Shown one piece after another: positions 47,649 to 62,100 of a stretch of DNA of 64,000 nt. The stretch is taken from the NCBI RefSeq assembly GCF_028372415.1, contig NC_092879.1, forward strand, positions 94,646,241 to 94,710,240. Direction: 5' to 3'. How positions within the stretch are numbered: position 1 is the stretch's first letter; each line of letters starts with the position of its first letter. The notes below the pieces were generated by a model. The model was not told the DNA's origin, made no database searches, and saw nothing but the letters and a program-made list of their open reading frames with translations. The DNA comes from Notamacropus eugenii (lineage: Eukaryota > Chordata > Mammalia > Diprotodontia > Macropodidae). The translations under genes were made by a program, and so were the position numbers.

Positions 47649-48315
47649 TGAGGAGGTTTAGGGGTGATCAAGACCCCAAAATACCGACAGTCTGGGGGGT
47701 GCTCAAATGAATTCGAGCACACCCCAAAATACCGACAGTCAGGGGGGTGCTCGAATGAATTCGACTCAAGCCTTCTTCAAGTCAAAGAAAACAAAGTTCA
47801 TTAAAGGTTCATCAAATTTGGTTGGCTCTTAAAGAGCCTAAGCATTTGTGATGCTTGTATGCACAAGCAGGCCAGATAGAATCCCAGCTAGGCAGAGTCT
47901 CAGCAGGATTGAATCTGAGCACCTTCATGGAGGCAAGATGGAACTAAGTACAGAAAAGACTATAGGAGGGATCTGGGGGGGGGGAGGGGGGGGGTGATCT
48001 GGTAGTCCAGGGTGATGGGAGGAGGGGTTTAGGGAGGGTCCTGGGGAGAAGTCCAAAGAGGGAATTCAGGAGAGTTGGAGACAGCTGGAGGCAATCAGGA
48101 GATACTAGACAATGGAGCTTCTGGGTGGGTAGCAGGTGAGGCACTCAAGAAGGAACACATAATGGCCACAGATTTGAGCGTGAAAGGCTGGGTTATGTGA
48201 GGAGATTCTAGGATAATTCAATTTAAGTATGACAAGCCAGGTTCTGTGGGCAGATACTAGGAGAGCTCAATTTGAGTATGAAAATCCAGACAATTCCAGA
48301 GTCTGAACCCTATCA
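47649..48315. mobile_element. Unit A' solo-LTR-like insertion
   Basis: Carries the G10-A-G9 run shared with unit B, and a private 11-base deletion near 48,295 (CAATTCCAGAG where other units have CAATTCAAGAAAGTTTCCAG), probably between short direct repeats. Confidence 0.7.
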
Positions 48316-51300
48316 CTTATATCCTTGTAAGTGTATACAATGAATCTTCAGCTCAGTAGATCTCAGGTTCAGGCAGAATGCATGGAGGGTACTCTATGGG
48401 AAATGCCCTTCAGGTCTGCTTTTCCCTAGGCCTGGAAACCTCCAGGTGATCAGTCAAGTCCCTCCAGCTCTCCTTTCAACATTTTACCCTGAATTCACAG
48501 CAGGGGACTGGCTCAAAAACTCTGGAAAGCCTTGGCATTTTTCATCCTAACATCTTCTCAGTGATCTTACACTTTCTCATCTAGTTCTCTAGATCTCACT
48601 TTCCTTTAGAGGCACATGGGGTGCATGGACACTAAGGTCTCTGAAGGACTACTCACGTTCATTCCTTGGACCTTCCTGACTGAGCAGTAGATAACATGGA
48701 GAGCCTTGTTGTAGAAATGGTTTCAAGGTCTCCTAATCTCTAGGTCAGAAAAATTGTCAGAAAGCACATACAGATACCTGAAGCTGCCTGGGCCTCTGTT
48801 TCCCCTTCACTCAGAGCAGGGGCCAGGCTAAACTGCTTTGGACAACGTTGACATTTGTAATCCTAGAATCTCCTTTATCTTACACCTGGGTCTCCAGCCT
48901 TCCAGGACTTTGTATCCTTTAGAGTCTTTGAAATGTTTTGGCTTCTGAAGACTCTCCATGACTTGTTCCTTTTTGTCCTGGGACTCTTGAGGGTGCACAC
49001 ACTATGGTCATGAAGGTCTATGGCCTCAGATTGAGGCAGAATGCATAGAGGGCACTCAAAGGCAAATGCCTGCCCTTGAGATCCTCTTTGCTCTAGGGCT
49101 AGGAAATTGCAGGTGATCCCAATCAGGTCCCACGTGCTCCCTTTTCTACACTTTACCCCAAATTCACAGCAGGGGGTTGCACCCCAAGCTTTGGAAAGCC
49201 TTGACCTTTTGAATCCGAGGATCTCCTTAGCCTGCTTACACTGGACTGTCCAGTTTTCCAGACCTCTGTGTCCTTTAGAGTAATAGAAACATTTTGGATG
49301 CTGAAGACTCTGAAAGACTTGTCACTTTGTATCCTTGCACAATTCTGGGTGCACACACAATGGGCATTGAGCTCTCTAGGCCTCAGTTGCAGACACAAGG
49401 CATGGAGGAGCATCAAGTGTCAAGGCCCTTCAGGTCCTCTTTGCTCTAGGCCTAGGGAACTGTAGCTGATCACAGTCAGGTTCTTCCAGCTCCCTTTTCT
49501 ACATTTTACCCTATATCCAGGGCAAGGGGCTGGCTCTAAAGCTCTGGACATTTTCAATCCTAGGATCTTGTCAGTGGTATTCAAACTGGCTCTCCAGCAT
49601 TCTACGTCTCAGGTCCCTTTCAGTCACACAAATGGTTTTCTCTTATCAAGACTCTAAAAGAGTTGTCCTTTTTGTCCTTAGACTCTTGTGGGTGTATACA
49701 GTCACTATTTAGCGCCACAGGCCTCGGGTTCAGGCACAAGGGTCCTTTAGTGTAAATGACTCTAAGGCCCTCTCTTCTCTAGGCCTTCAAATGTCTAGGT
49801 GAACACACTCAGTTGCCTCAAGCTCCCTTTTCCACTTTTCAGCCTCAATTCACAGAATGGGGCAGGCTCACAAACTTTGGAAAGAGTGAATCCTTTGCAT
49901 CTTAAGATCTTATATGAGATCTTACACTGAGATAACCAGCTTGCTAGGACTCTGTTTCCTGTATTGTCATATAACGGGTTGGGATGCTGAAGACTCAGAA
50001 ACACGTGTCCCATCTTGGACTTGGATAGTTGTGACTTCTCATACAGCGGTCATTCTGCACTCTAGCCCTCAGGTTCAGGCAGAATGCATGGAGGGTCCTC
50101 CAGTCTAAATGGCCTTCAGGTTCTCTTTTCTCTAGGCCCACCAACATCTCAGAAATCACAGTTAGGTCCCTCAAACTGCCTTTTCTACATTTTACCCTAA
50201 TTTCACATCAGGGGGCTGAGTCAGAAGCTTTGGAAAGCCTGGACCCTTTTCATCCTAGGATATTGTTAGTGATCGTAAACATGGCTATGGAGCATTTTAG
50301 GACTCAGTTTCCTTTCAGTCACATAAATGGTGCTGTATTCTCAGGACTCTGAAAGTCTTGTCATTTTTCTCCTTAGATACTTGTACATGCCTACAATGAA
50401 TCTTTAGCTCAGTAGACCTCAGGTTCAGGCAGAATGCATGGAGGGTACTCTATGGGAAATGGCCTTCAGGTCTGCTTTTCTCTAGGCCTGGAAACCTCCA
50501 GGTGATCAGTCAAGTCCCTCCAGCTCTCCTTTCAACATTTTACCCTGAATTCACAGCAGGGGACTGGCTCTAAACTCTGGAAAGCCTTGGCATTTTTCAT
50601 CCTAACATCTTCTCAGTGATCTTACACTTTCTTATCTAGTTCTCTAGATCTCACTTTCCTTTAGAGGCACATGGAGTGCATGGACATTAAAGTCTCTGAA
50701 GGACCAGTCACGTTCATTCCTTGGACCTTCCTGACTGAGCAGTAGATAACATGGAGAGCCTTGTTGTATAAAGGGTTTCAAGGTCTCCTAATCTCTAGGT
50801 CAGAAAAAGTGTCAGAAATCACATACAGATACCTGAAGCTGCCTGGGCCTCTGTTTCTCCTTCACTCAGAGCAGGGGGCAGGCTAAACTGCTTTGGACAA
50901 CATTGACAATTTTTAATGCTAGGATCTCCTTAGTCATCTTGCACTGGGGTCTCCAGCTTTCCAGGAATCTGTTTCCTTTAGAGTCTTTGAAACATTTTGG
51001 ATTCTGAAGACTCTAAAGGCCATCTCATTTTTTGTCCTGGGACTTTTGCAGGTGCACACGCAATGATCATTCAACTCCACATGTCTCAATTTCAAGCAGA
51101 AAATGGGCCTCAGTTGCATCCTGTCAACATAAGGCCTTTGGATTCTGAGGACTCCAAAATATTGCCCCTTTTTGTCTTTGGATGCTTGGGGAAGTCTATC
51201 CAATGGTCATTCAGGTCCATAGGCCTCATTGTCAGGCAGCATGAATGGAGGGACCTGGAATGCAAATGCCCTGAAGGTTCTCTTTACTCTAGGCCTAGGT

Positions 51301-54199
51301 AACTGTAGGGGATCCCAGGCAGGTCCACAAGCTCCCTGTTGTACATTTTATCCAACATTCACAGCCTTGGGCTTGCTCAAAAGCTTGGACAAGAATTGAC
51401 ATTTTTCATCCGAGGCTTTTGTTAGTGATCTTCAACTTGGCTATCCAGCATTCTAGACCTGAGCTTCCTTTCAGTCACTTGAAGGTTTTGGATTCTGAGG
51501 ACTGTACAAGACTTGTCACTTTTTTTCCTTGAACACCTGTGAGTGCACACACAGTGGTCATTCACCTCCATAAACCTGACATTCAGGCTGAAGGTATGGA
51601 GGGCCATCTAGTGTCAAGGTCCTTCAGGTCCTCTTTGCTCTAAGTCTCGGATTTTTTAGCTGATGACAGTCAGGTCCCTCAAGCTCCCTTTTCTACAGTG
51701 AACCATACAATCACTGCATGGTCGTGGCTCAAAAGCTTTGCAAAGGCTTGACATTTGTCATCGTAGCATCTTGTTGAGTGATCTTCCACTTGGCCATCCA
51801 GCATTCTAAGACTCAGTTTCATACATTCACATAAAGGGTTTGGATTCTGAGAACTCCCAAATCCTTGGAACTTTTGGTCATTGGACTCTTTTGGGTGCAT
51901 AGATGATGGGCATTCATCTGCATAGGCCTCATGGTCAGGCAGAATGCATGGAGGGGCTGCTAGTGTAAATGCCCTAAAGGTCCCATTTTCTCTCCACCTA
52001 CAAACCTCTAGGTGATCACAGTCAGGTCCCTCAAGCTCTCTTTTCTAGATGTTACCGTGAATTGAAATCAGGAGACTTGCTCAAATACTTTGGAAAGCCT
52101 TGACATTTTAAATCCTACGATTTTGTCAGTGATCTGACACTTGGTTATCCAGCTCTCTAGATCTCACTTTCCTTTAGAGGCACATGGAGTGCATGGACAC
52201 TAAGGTTTGCAAAGGACCAGTCACGTTTATTCCTCGGACCTTTCTGACTGCTCATGGAACAGCCAGGCTTACCAGGCCCTCACTTTCAGGTAGAGAACTT
52301 TGAGAGGCTTGCATTGTAAATGGTCTTAAGGCCTCCTAACCTCTATGTCAGAAAGAACATACAGGAACCTGAAGCTTCCTGGGCCTCTGTTTCTCCTTCA
52401 CTCAGACAAGGGGGCTGGCTAAACTGCTTTGAAGAGCTTTGACATTTGTAATGCTAGAATCTCCTTCTTTATCTTACACCTGGGTCTCCAGCCTTCCAGG
52501 ACTCTGTATCCTTTAGAGTCTTTGAAATGTTTTGGCTTCTGAAGACTCTCCATGACTTGTTCCTTTTTGTCCTGGGACTCTTGAGGGTGCACACACTATG
52601 GTCATGAAGGTGTATGGCCTCAGACTGAGGCAGAATGCATAGAGGGCGCTCAAAGGCAAATGCCTGCCCTTGAGGTCCTCTTTGCTCTAGGCCTAGGAAA
52701 TTGTAGGTGATCCCAATCAGGTCCCACATGCGGCCTTTTCTTCACTTTACCCCACATTCACAGTCTGGAGCTGGCTCACAAGATGTGGAAAGCCTGGACA
52801 CTTTTCATCCTGGGATGTGGTTAGTGATCTTAAACCTGCCTATCTAGCATTTAGGACTCAGTTTCCTTTCAGTCACATAAATGGTTTTCCATTCTCAGTT
52901 TTCCAAAAAGACTTGGTTTTGCCTCAGAGACCTGTGGGTGCATACAATGAATATTTAGCTCCACGGGCCTGAGGTTCAGGCAGAATGCATGGAGGGTCTC
53001 TATTGTAAATGACCTTAATGTCCTCTTTTCTCTAGGCCTACAAGCATCTAGGTTATTACAGTCAGGTCCCTCAAGTTCCATGGTCTTCATTTCACCTGAA
53101 ATTCAACGCAGGGGGCAGGCTCACCAGCTTTGGCAAGCCTGCAAACTTCTCATCTTAGTATCTCATGAGCGTTCCTCCCCTGGGTAATCCAGCTTCCTAG
53201 GACCATGTTTCCTGTAGAGTCACATTAAAGGGTTTGGATGCTGAAGTGTCAGAAAGACTTGTCCCATTTTTAACTGGGACATTTGTGGGTTCTCCTACAA
53301 CGATCCTTCAGCATTCTAGGCTTTCTTTTGAGGCAGAATGCATGGAAGGGCCTCTAGTACACTGGCCTTTGAGTTCCTCTTTATTGGAGGCTCAGGAAAT
53401 TTTAAGTGAGTACAGTCAGGTCCCTCAAGCTCCCTTTTCTACCATTTACCCCACCTTCACAGCAAGGGGTTTTACCCCAAGCTTTGGAAAGCCTTGACCT
53501 TTTCAATCCAAGGATCTCCTTAGCCTGCTTACACTGGACTGTCCAGTTTTCCAGACCTCTGCGTCCTTTAGAGTGATAGAAACATTTTGGATGCTGAAGA
53601 AACTGAAAGACTGATCACTTCGTATCCTTGCACAATTCTGGGTGCACACGCAATGGACATTGAGCTCTCTAGGCCTCACTTCCAGACACAATGCACGGAG
53701 AGGCAACAAGTATCAAGGCCCTTCAGGTCCTCTTTGCTCTAGGCCTAGGGAACTGTAGCTGATCACAGTCAGGTTCTTCCAGCTCCCTTTTCTACATTTG
53801 ACTGGACATTCACAGCAGGGGTCTGCCTCACATGCTTTGGACAGGCTTGACCTTTTTAATCATAGTGTATCAGTAGTGATCTTATACTGGGTTATCCTGC
53901 TTTCCAGAACTCTGTTTCCTTTAAAGTCATAGAAATGTCTAAGATTCTGAAGACTCTAACAGATATGACACTTTTTCCCCTTGGACTCTTGGGAGTATCC
54001 ACACCATGATCATTGAGCTCCATTGGCCTAAGATTCAGGCAGAAGGCATGGAGGGCCCTCAGGTGCAAATGCCCTTAAGATGTTCCTTGCTCCAGTGCTA
54101 GGAATCTGTAGGTGATCCCAGTCAGCACCCTCAAGCTCAATTTTCTACATGGGACCCTGAATTCAAAGCAGGGGGCGGGCTCCAAAGCTTTGGAAATTT
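48316..54199 (+). repeat. Unit A' satellite block 2
   Basis: Collinear with 18,425-24,308. It carries unit A's base at the B-private sites noted (CTGCACTCTAG, GACCTGGAATG). Confidence 0.9.
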
Positions 54200-55926
54200 C
54201 AATGTCGCTATGTGTGCAATAGAAGAAATAGTCATAGACTGTGTGGCTGCTTTTGTTGCTATTCAGTCATATATCAGTCATCTCCAATCCTTCAGGATGC
54301 CATTTGGGATTTTCTCTGGGTGCTGTCCACCTCTCTTTCTTCTCTCCTCATATAAATGCTTTGAAGCCTTCTCTAGGACCATTGGGAAGGACTCACAGGG
54401 AAATGCTGAGAGACAGAGCTGGACATACATATAGGTGTCTAGACGTCCCTATCCACAGGGGTCTACCTTTCCTCCCCAGACCAAATCAAGTAGATTCCCA
54501 GGCTAGGAGAAAGGAAGTAATTGAAACATCCCTGTCTCCTGCAAGAGACCCTACCCACTGCCCTTTCTGGCTGGCAAGATGTTCAGTAGCTTAGTGCTTT
54601 CTCAGCGTATCTTATTCTTGTCAGTGGGGAGGAGTGAGCAGAGCTAGGGCTAATATGGTCTTAGGCTACATGAAGAGAAAGATGAGCCCAACTTGTCCAG
54701 AAACAAATGACAGAGAACTGGAAGAGAAAAGGAACACCCGGGATGCCAGAGTGAAGACACACAAAAAAAACGAGACAGGCTAGAACACTAGGCTAACCCT
54801 AAGGTGGGGATGGGGGGATTAGATCAGTGGGAAGGGGGGTGCTTCATCTTCCAAAGATCTAGGCTGAAGTAGGGAACCTGGAGGCCCCAGGGGGCCTTCT
54901 GGGTCCTCAAGTGTGGCAGCCTTTGGACTGAATCCAAACTTCAGAGAACAGATCCCCTGAGTCAAAGGATTTGTTCTGTACAGCTTGAAGTCGTGGTCAA
55001 AAGGCCCCACTTGAGGAGCTGGGGGGCCCTTGAGGCCTTGGGGCCACAGGTCCCTCAGCCAGGACCGGGTTTTAATGGGCTGCAAGCTCCATATGAACCT
55101 ACTGTGTGACACAGCAGCCAAGGAAGAGAATTTGGTCTTGGGGTGTGCAGAAAGCTTTCTCCTCCAAGAAGCAGTAGGTCATAGGACTGTTGTCCTTTGT
55201 CTGGCTCAGATTCAGCTGTGGGGAGCAACCACACGTTAAGAAGGACCCATGGGGATAGGCCTTGAGTGTGAGCTCTGTTGCCACAGGTTGAAGAAACAGA
55301 ATGTTAGCCTAGAGAAAAGAAAAGTTGGAAGAGGTGGGAGAAATGGCAGCACGCACTTAAGCATTTGTGGAAGAGGCTTGTGACTTATGTTTGGCCCTGA
55401 GAAGGTGGAAGAGGACACTTCCCAACACTTCAAGGTATCCTGGATTACATGTCACCTGCCTAGAGGTCTGGAAGCAACCAAGACAGAGCAGTGAAATGAT
55501 GTCCCAAGACAGTCATCTCTTGAAGAAAGTGTAGATGTTTAGCGTGGCCAAGAGAGGGCTGAAGGCAGGAATTCCCAATCCGGGGTGCCCTTAAGGCAGG
55601 GACTCAAGAAGCTTGTTCAATGGCCAGGGGGAATATTCTCCTCCATCAGTATGGTATCCTCCTGAAATGAATGAAATCTATGATTTTCTTTATTATGTGC
55701 ATATGTATGATACTCTCACACTTCTGTTCATGTGGAATAGGGAGGTAAGGTTTACTAAAAGGGGTACTTATATGAAGGGGTGGCAGAACCCTCCCCCCCC
55801 AAATTGTGACACTCTAGGAATAGGTGACATGATGAATCCTTTGGGCTTCAGCATAAATTAATTTATCCCCTCCTTTCCCACTGATTTCGATGGGGGAATT
55901 CTTCCATGCTTTAAAGAATGAATGGA
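54200..55926. repeat. Unit B', 5' part of gene segment
   Basis: Same as 39,217-40,943 by eye, including the 8-C run near 55,793. No gene recognised. Confidence 0.7.
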
Positions 55927-56337
55927 CCCTAGGGGCAGAGTTGGAGAGAACCTCCAGAAGTCATCCAGTTCCATTCCCACATTTTAGAGAGGAGGGCAGT
56001 GCCCAGAGAGAGTGTGACCTGTCCTAGATCACAGGGATCCAAGTGTGAAAGTCTCTGTGAGTTCCAGTGCAGTGCAGCCCACTTGGCGATACACTGGGTG
56101 ATTTGTGGCTCAACTGGTCTTTTCTCTTGGTTTGCTTTCAGTCCAGTCCAGCTGTCATTTGGGGCAAAGCTACTGGAGTGATTTGCCATTTCCTTCCCCA
56201 GCTCGTTTTGCAGATGGGGAAAGAGAGGCCAACAGGTTCCCAGAGCTAGTCAGAGTCTGAGGTTGCATGCGAAGTCAGGTCTTGCTGCCTCCAGACCTGA
56301 CATGCCACTGTACCCACTGGGGCACCCAGCTGCCCTA
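55927..56337. repeat. Unit B': paired SINE fragments
   Basis: Counterpart of 11,060-11,470. Confidence 0.65.
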
Positions 56338-56366
56338 AGGAAGCCACCCTGCTGGTGTTGTGTGTG

Positions 56367-57107
56367 CATTTGGTGCAGGCCCGTCCAAGCCATGTGAGCT
56401 GGGCCTGGAAGGAGCGGTTTCAGGTGGGCTAGGCCACGAGCATGGCACTGGTCCCCATCTCTGGCTTGGCACCGCCCCGGCCTGGCGGCCGTGGACGTGG
56501 AAGAGTGCGGGCCAGGTATGGCTGGCCAGGGTTCCAGCCCGGGGGGCGGGGTCGCGCTCGAGGCCTACGTCCCTCCAGGACGCCCAAGAACCTGCTTTGT
56601 GACCTCATCAGGGGGCACGAAGGGCAGACGGCCGCGCAGACTGAGCCAGGGAGAAGCCGCGGGCAGGCTCGTCGTGCGCAGAGGCAGGGCGCCTTCCTCC
56701 TGTCCGCTGCCAGGCGCGAGGCTGGCCGGCCCCTGCCTCGCCATCTCCCTCCCTTTGTGTCCTTCCTCAGTCCCCTCCCGACAGACACTCTCTCCCTCGG
56801 GGCCTCCTTCTTGCTTCCCTCACCCTCCCGCCCGCAGCCGTGCCCTGTTCGCTGCCGCGCTGGCCCCCACCGTCCTCCTTGTCCTCGGCGTCGTCAGCGT
56901 GCTCCTGTCCTTGTCCTCTTCATCCTCCTCGTGTCCTCGTCGTCCGCCTGTCCTGGTATCCTCGTCGCCTGCCCAGCCTCACCTGGCGCACCTGTGCCTG
57001 TCTCCCGACTATGCCTGTGAACTTGGGGCCAGCTTTCCTCCTGCTCAGCGCTGCCATCTTGGCCAGCCTCTCTGCCCTGCTGTGGATGATGGGCTGCAGG
57101 TGGTTTA
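56367..57107 (+). promoter_or_regulatory. Unit B' CpG-rich promoter-like block
   Basis: Fourth copy of the same block with the same motifs. Confidence 0.6.
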
Positions 57108-59030
57108 AGGTAGACAGTTGAGCCACAGCTTAGAGAAACAGGCAGACAGAGGCAGAGAGAGAGAGAGAGGAAAGGGGAGGAGGAGGAGGAGGAGGAGGAG
57201 GCGGGGCAGGAGAGGAGAGACACCCCATTGGAGAGAGAGAGTGTCACTGCCCCTCCCCCTTCCTCTGCCCATGCCAGGAACCCCTTCCACCCTCAGCCCC
57301 TTGCCCACTTCTGCCTCCCCTCACCCCTTCACTCCTCACTCCAAAAAGGGAGACCAAGTTCCTTGGAAGTGGTGAGCCAACCTAGGGAGACCCTCTCCTT
57401 CCCTCTTCCCTCCCCCCACAGGGAGCCCAAAATACAGGTAGCCACCAAAGCAGCTACCTGGAGGCAGCTCCTGAGGCCTCTGTTGGGGGCCCTCTCCCAC
57501 TCCTTATCACTCCAGCTCTGGCCTCCACTGCTTCTCTTGGATTCTCCTGCCTTCCTCTCTCTTTCTCCCCCTCTCCTGTGAGTATGCCTTAAGCTGCCCA
57601 CTAGCACCTGTTCTCTGTGGGCACCACTGAGGACTTCTCCAGGTAGCTCAGGCCCAGCCTCAACAACACTGAAATGTATTCTTGGAACCTGGGTACTTGA
57701 GGGGGAGCAGGTGGAGGGGGAGCGGGAGGGGAAGGTTCTGCTGTGGAAAACAGACTTGGCGTTGCCTGCTCCCAGCAAGCTCCAGTAATCAAAGCCTAGA
57801 AATGATAGGAGCTAAGGGCAGCTGTACCTTGACCTGGAAAAGGCACTTTTCTATGAAGAATGCATTTCTTTTTGAAAATCAAGCCACTGGTCTTAGTTCA
57901 TAGGCAGGGTGGCCTTCCCTTGGGCAAAGTCTGTTCACATATGTTGACTTTTAGGTCAACTAAGTGTTCTTGCAACTTCTAGTTCATTTGGCTCCATCCT
58001 GCAACCATGCCCAAGGAGAGTTTTGAGCAGTTAGACAAGGAGAGGAGGGAAACCCTCCTGGCAGGCTGGGCTGCTTTAGCATGTCTTCCTGGACCTAGTA
58101 GATGTTCATGTTCTCCTCACTGCTGCTGAGACCACTATGGCATGTAGAGCATCAAGAATGCTTCCTCTGGTCAGGAAAGGTGTTTCCATGCAAATTCTGG
58201 TGCTGATGAGTTTGAGAATGGGCCAGTAATTGTTCCTCACTGAAAGAGCCTTTGCTGTGTCCTTCAGGAAGATGGGGACTGTGTGGGCATGAGTCTCAGG
58301 GGTTGTAAGTCAGTGGAGAGAAATCAGTTCTTAAATGGGGGCTAGTGCAGGCACTCCACATGTACCTTACATCCCTGTGGCTCAGAACCTGGGCACATTG
58401 ACCTTGATCTGGTTGGTCAGCCTGATCCTGGCTCTTGAATTCTTGCAGTGCTGAGGCTGGGGAGACATCCTGTGAGTTCCTGAGCCTTGTTTTCCCAGCC
58501 CAATTTAGAGAAAGAACCCCCAGCGCCTAGCTGGGTACCATGCGCAGCCTAAGTGTTTCATCAGTGTTTACCAAGGGCTTCAGACTCAGAAGGGCCAATC
58601 AAAGTATTTTCTACCTCTTATCTTTGGAAAGGTTAGAGGTGAGGTGGAGGGAACAGGCACAGGTTCCACATCCTCTAACTACTGGTCGGAGATTTCCAAA
58701 GTCCATAACCACAGATGCATAATTTCTTTCTTTTTCCAGAAAAACATCCATGAAACCACAGCAGACAATCATGATGTTGCCTCAGAAAACAATAGCGATA
58801 CTGCTTTGTCAATGCGGGAGCTGTCCCAAGGCACCCGGAATGATTTCGCACATTCACGTGCCTTGCAGCAAAGAATTCTGGTAAACCTCAGAGCAGTGGA
58901 GCATAACCTGGCCGAACTTCGCCAATTTCTACTTGCTCGGCGCATAAATGCAGAAATAACCTACCGAGAGATGTGTAAAAGAGAGATCCGAACCGCAAAA
59001 TTGAAGCAAGCTAAGAATAAAAGTCACTGA
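57011..59030 (+). CDS. Unit B' copy: predicted single-pass/coiled-coil protein, full length
   Basis: Exons 57,011-57,109 and 58,740-59,030, phase 0, 129 residues, translating identically to unit B with CGA kept at codon 117. Its intron has a few private changes (for example CATGTCTTCC near 58,081, AGGAAGATGG near 58,267 and CTCCACATG near 58,356), while no exon change was noticed. So B and B' are separated by mutation outside the exons. Confidence 0.55.
57178..57201. repeat. Unit B' (AGG)8 tract in intron 1
   Basis: Eight AGG units, one fewer than unit B. Confidence 0.95.
59016..59021 (+). terminator. Unit B' AATAAA inside the last codons
   Basis: As in unit B, six bases before the TGA at 59,028-59,030. 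Confidence 0.45.
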
Positions 59031-59075
59031 ATACACACAGAACTCTTGATTTTCGTGATATCATAGGTATCTGTA

Positions 59076-59187
59076 TGAGGCAGCTTGGTGGCTCAGTGGC
59101 TAGAGGACTTGACCTGGAGTCAGGAAGGGCCCAAGTTCAAATTCATCCTTATATACTTGCTAGCTATGGGAGACTGGGTCAATCAAG
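59076..59187 (+). repeat. Unit B' partial tRNA-SINE
   Basis: B-type version of the truncated SINE, except GGGCCCAAGTT, which matches A rather than B. Confidence 0.75.
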
Positions 59188-62100
59188 TCCATGAAGGGGC
59201 CTCAAGTGCAAATTCTCTTAAGGTGCTCTTTGCTCAAAGCCTAGAAAGTGTTAACTGATCATAGTCAGGTCCCTCCAACTACCCTTTCTACATTTTACCC
59301 TCCACTCACAGCAGGGGGCTGCCACAAATCCTTTGGAAAGCCTTGACATTTTTAATCCTAAAATCTTCTTAGTGATCTTAAACTTGACTATCCAGCATTC
59401 AAGGACTCAGTTTCCTTTCAATCACATAAAGGGTTTTCTATTCTGAGGTCTGTAAAGGGCTTGTAAAGTTTCATCCTTAGACACTTCTGTGTGCACCCAA
59501 GGGACATTCAGCTCCAGAGGCCTCAGGTTCAGGCAGAATGGGTGGAGGGGCCTCTAGTCTAATTGCCCTTAAGGTCCTGTTTTCTCTGTGTCTGCAGACC
59601 TTCAGATGGTCACACTCAGGTTCCATAAGCTCTCTTTTCTACCTTTTACCCTCCATTCAAAATCCTAACATGTTGTAAGTGATCTGACACTTCATTATCC
59701 AGCTCTCTAGATCTCAGCTTCCTTTAGAGGCACATGAAATGCATGGACACTAAGACCTGTGAAGGACGAGACCCGTTTATTCCTTGGACTTTTCAGGCTG
59801 ATCATGCAAGGACCATGAGGCAGAACTCATGGATAGTGGTCAAGTGCAAATCCCCTTGAGGTCCTCTTTGCTCTAGGCCTGGGAGACTGTAGGTGATCCC
59901 AGTCACATCCCTCAATCTCCCTTTTCTAAATTTTATTCTACATTCACAACAGGAGGCTGACTCACAAGAGTTGGACCAGCGTGACCTTTTTACTCCTAGG
60001 ATCTCATTAGTGATATTACATGGGCTATCCATGTGTCCAGGACTCTGTTTCCTTTAGAGTCATAGAAAGGTTTTGGATTCTGAAGAGTCTAAAGGACCTG
60101 CCACTTTTTGTGCTTGGACACTTGTGGGTGCATGTACAATGGACATCTAGCTCTCTAGGTCTCAGTTTCAAGCACATTGCATGGATGGGCCTCAAGGGCA
60201 AAAGCCCTGAAGGTAATCTTTGCTCTAGGCCTAGGATACTGTAGGTGACCACCTTGAGTTCCCTCAAGCTCCCCTTTCTACAGTTTAACCCAACTTCACA
60301 GCAGGGGGCTTGATAACAGGCTTTGGAAAGCCTGGGCAGTTTTCTTCCTAGCATGTTGTTAGGGATCTTACACTAGGCTCCCAGGTTGCTAGGACTCTGT
60401 TTCCTTTATACTCACATAAAGCATTTAGATCCTGAAGACATTGAAAGACTTGTCCCATTTTTTACTTGGACACTGGTGGGTTCTAGTAGATTGGTCATTC
60501 AACACTCTAGGCCTTTGTTTCAAGCAGAATGAATGGAAGGGATTGTAGGGCAAATGCCCTTAAAGTCCTCTTTGGTCTAGGCCTAGAAAACTTTAGGTGA
60601 TCACAGTGAACTCCGTGAAGATCTCTTTTCTACATTTTACCCTGAATTCAAAGCTGGGTACTGGCTCCAAAGCTTTGGAAAGCCTTGACATTTTTCATCT
60701 TAGGATCTTGTTCATGATGTAACACTTGTTTATCCAGCTCTCTGGATCTCAGTTTCCTTTAGGGGCACATGAAACGCATGGGCACTAAGACCTGTGAAGG
60801 ACTAGTCATGTTCATTCCTAGAATATTTCTGGGAGATCAGACAATGGCCATTTGGCTCAGTAGGGCTCACTTTCAGGTAGACATCTTTGAGAGTCTTGTA
60901 CTGTAAATGGTCGTAAGGCCTCTTAACCTCGAGGACAAGAAAATTTTCGGTGATAACATGCAGGTACCTGAAGCTCCCTGCGTCTCTGTTTACCCTTCAT
61001 TCACAGCAGGGACTGGCTTAACAGCTTTGGAAAACCTTGACATTTTTCATCCCAGGATCTCATTGGTGAGCTTACATTGGGTATTCAACTTTCCAGAACT
61101 CTGTTTCCTTTAGAGTTATAGAACAGTTTTGAATTCTGAAGAGTCTAAAAGACTTGTCACTTTTTGTCCTTAGACACTGGTTGGTGCATGTACACATTGG
61201 TCATTGAGGTCTTCTAGGCCTCAGTTTCAGCAAAATGCATGGAGGGGCCTCAAGTGCCAATCCCCTTCAGGTCCTCTTTGCGCTAGGCCTAGGAACTGTG
61301 GGTGTTCACAGTCAGGTGCTTCACACTCACTTTTCGACATGTGACCCTACATTCACGGCAGGGGGCTGCCTCAAGAGCTTTGAAAACACTTGACATTTTA
61401 AATCCTGAGATATGATCTTCAACTTGGCTATCTACCATCCTCAGACTCAGCTTCTTTTCACTCACATAAAGGGTTGAGATTCTGAGGACTCTAAAGGACT
61501 GGTGACTTTTTGTGCTTAGATACTTGGGGTTTTACACAGTGGACATTCAGCTCCAGAGGCCTCAAGTTCAGGCAGAATGCATGGAGGATCCTTGATTGTA
61601 AATAACCTTAATGTCCTCTTTTCTCTAGGCCTACAAACCTCCAGGTGATCTCAGTCTGTTGCCTCAAGCTCCTGTTTCTACATATTACCCCCAATTCACA
61701 GCAGGGGGCTGGCTCACTTGCTTTGGAAAGCCTGGACACTTCACGTTCTAGGATCATATTAGGGAACTACCACTGGGCAAACCTGCTTGCTAGGACACCG
61801 TTTCCTTTAGAGTCACCTAAATAATCTGGATGCTGAAGACTCCAAAAGACTTGTCCAATTTTTTCCAGGGATACTTGTGGGTTCCCATACAATGTTCACT
61901 CTGCACGCTAGGCCTTATTTCCGTCTGATCGCATGGAGGGTCCACTGGGGCAAACTGCCTTAAGGTCCTCTTTGCTGTAAGAGAAGGAAGTTTTTGGTGA
62001 TCACACTCAGGTCCCTCGAGATCCCTTTTCTACATTTTATCCCACATTCACTGCAGGGGGCTGCCTCAAAAGCTTTGGAAAGGCTTGACATATTCCATCC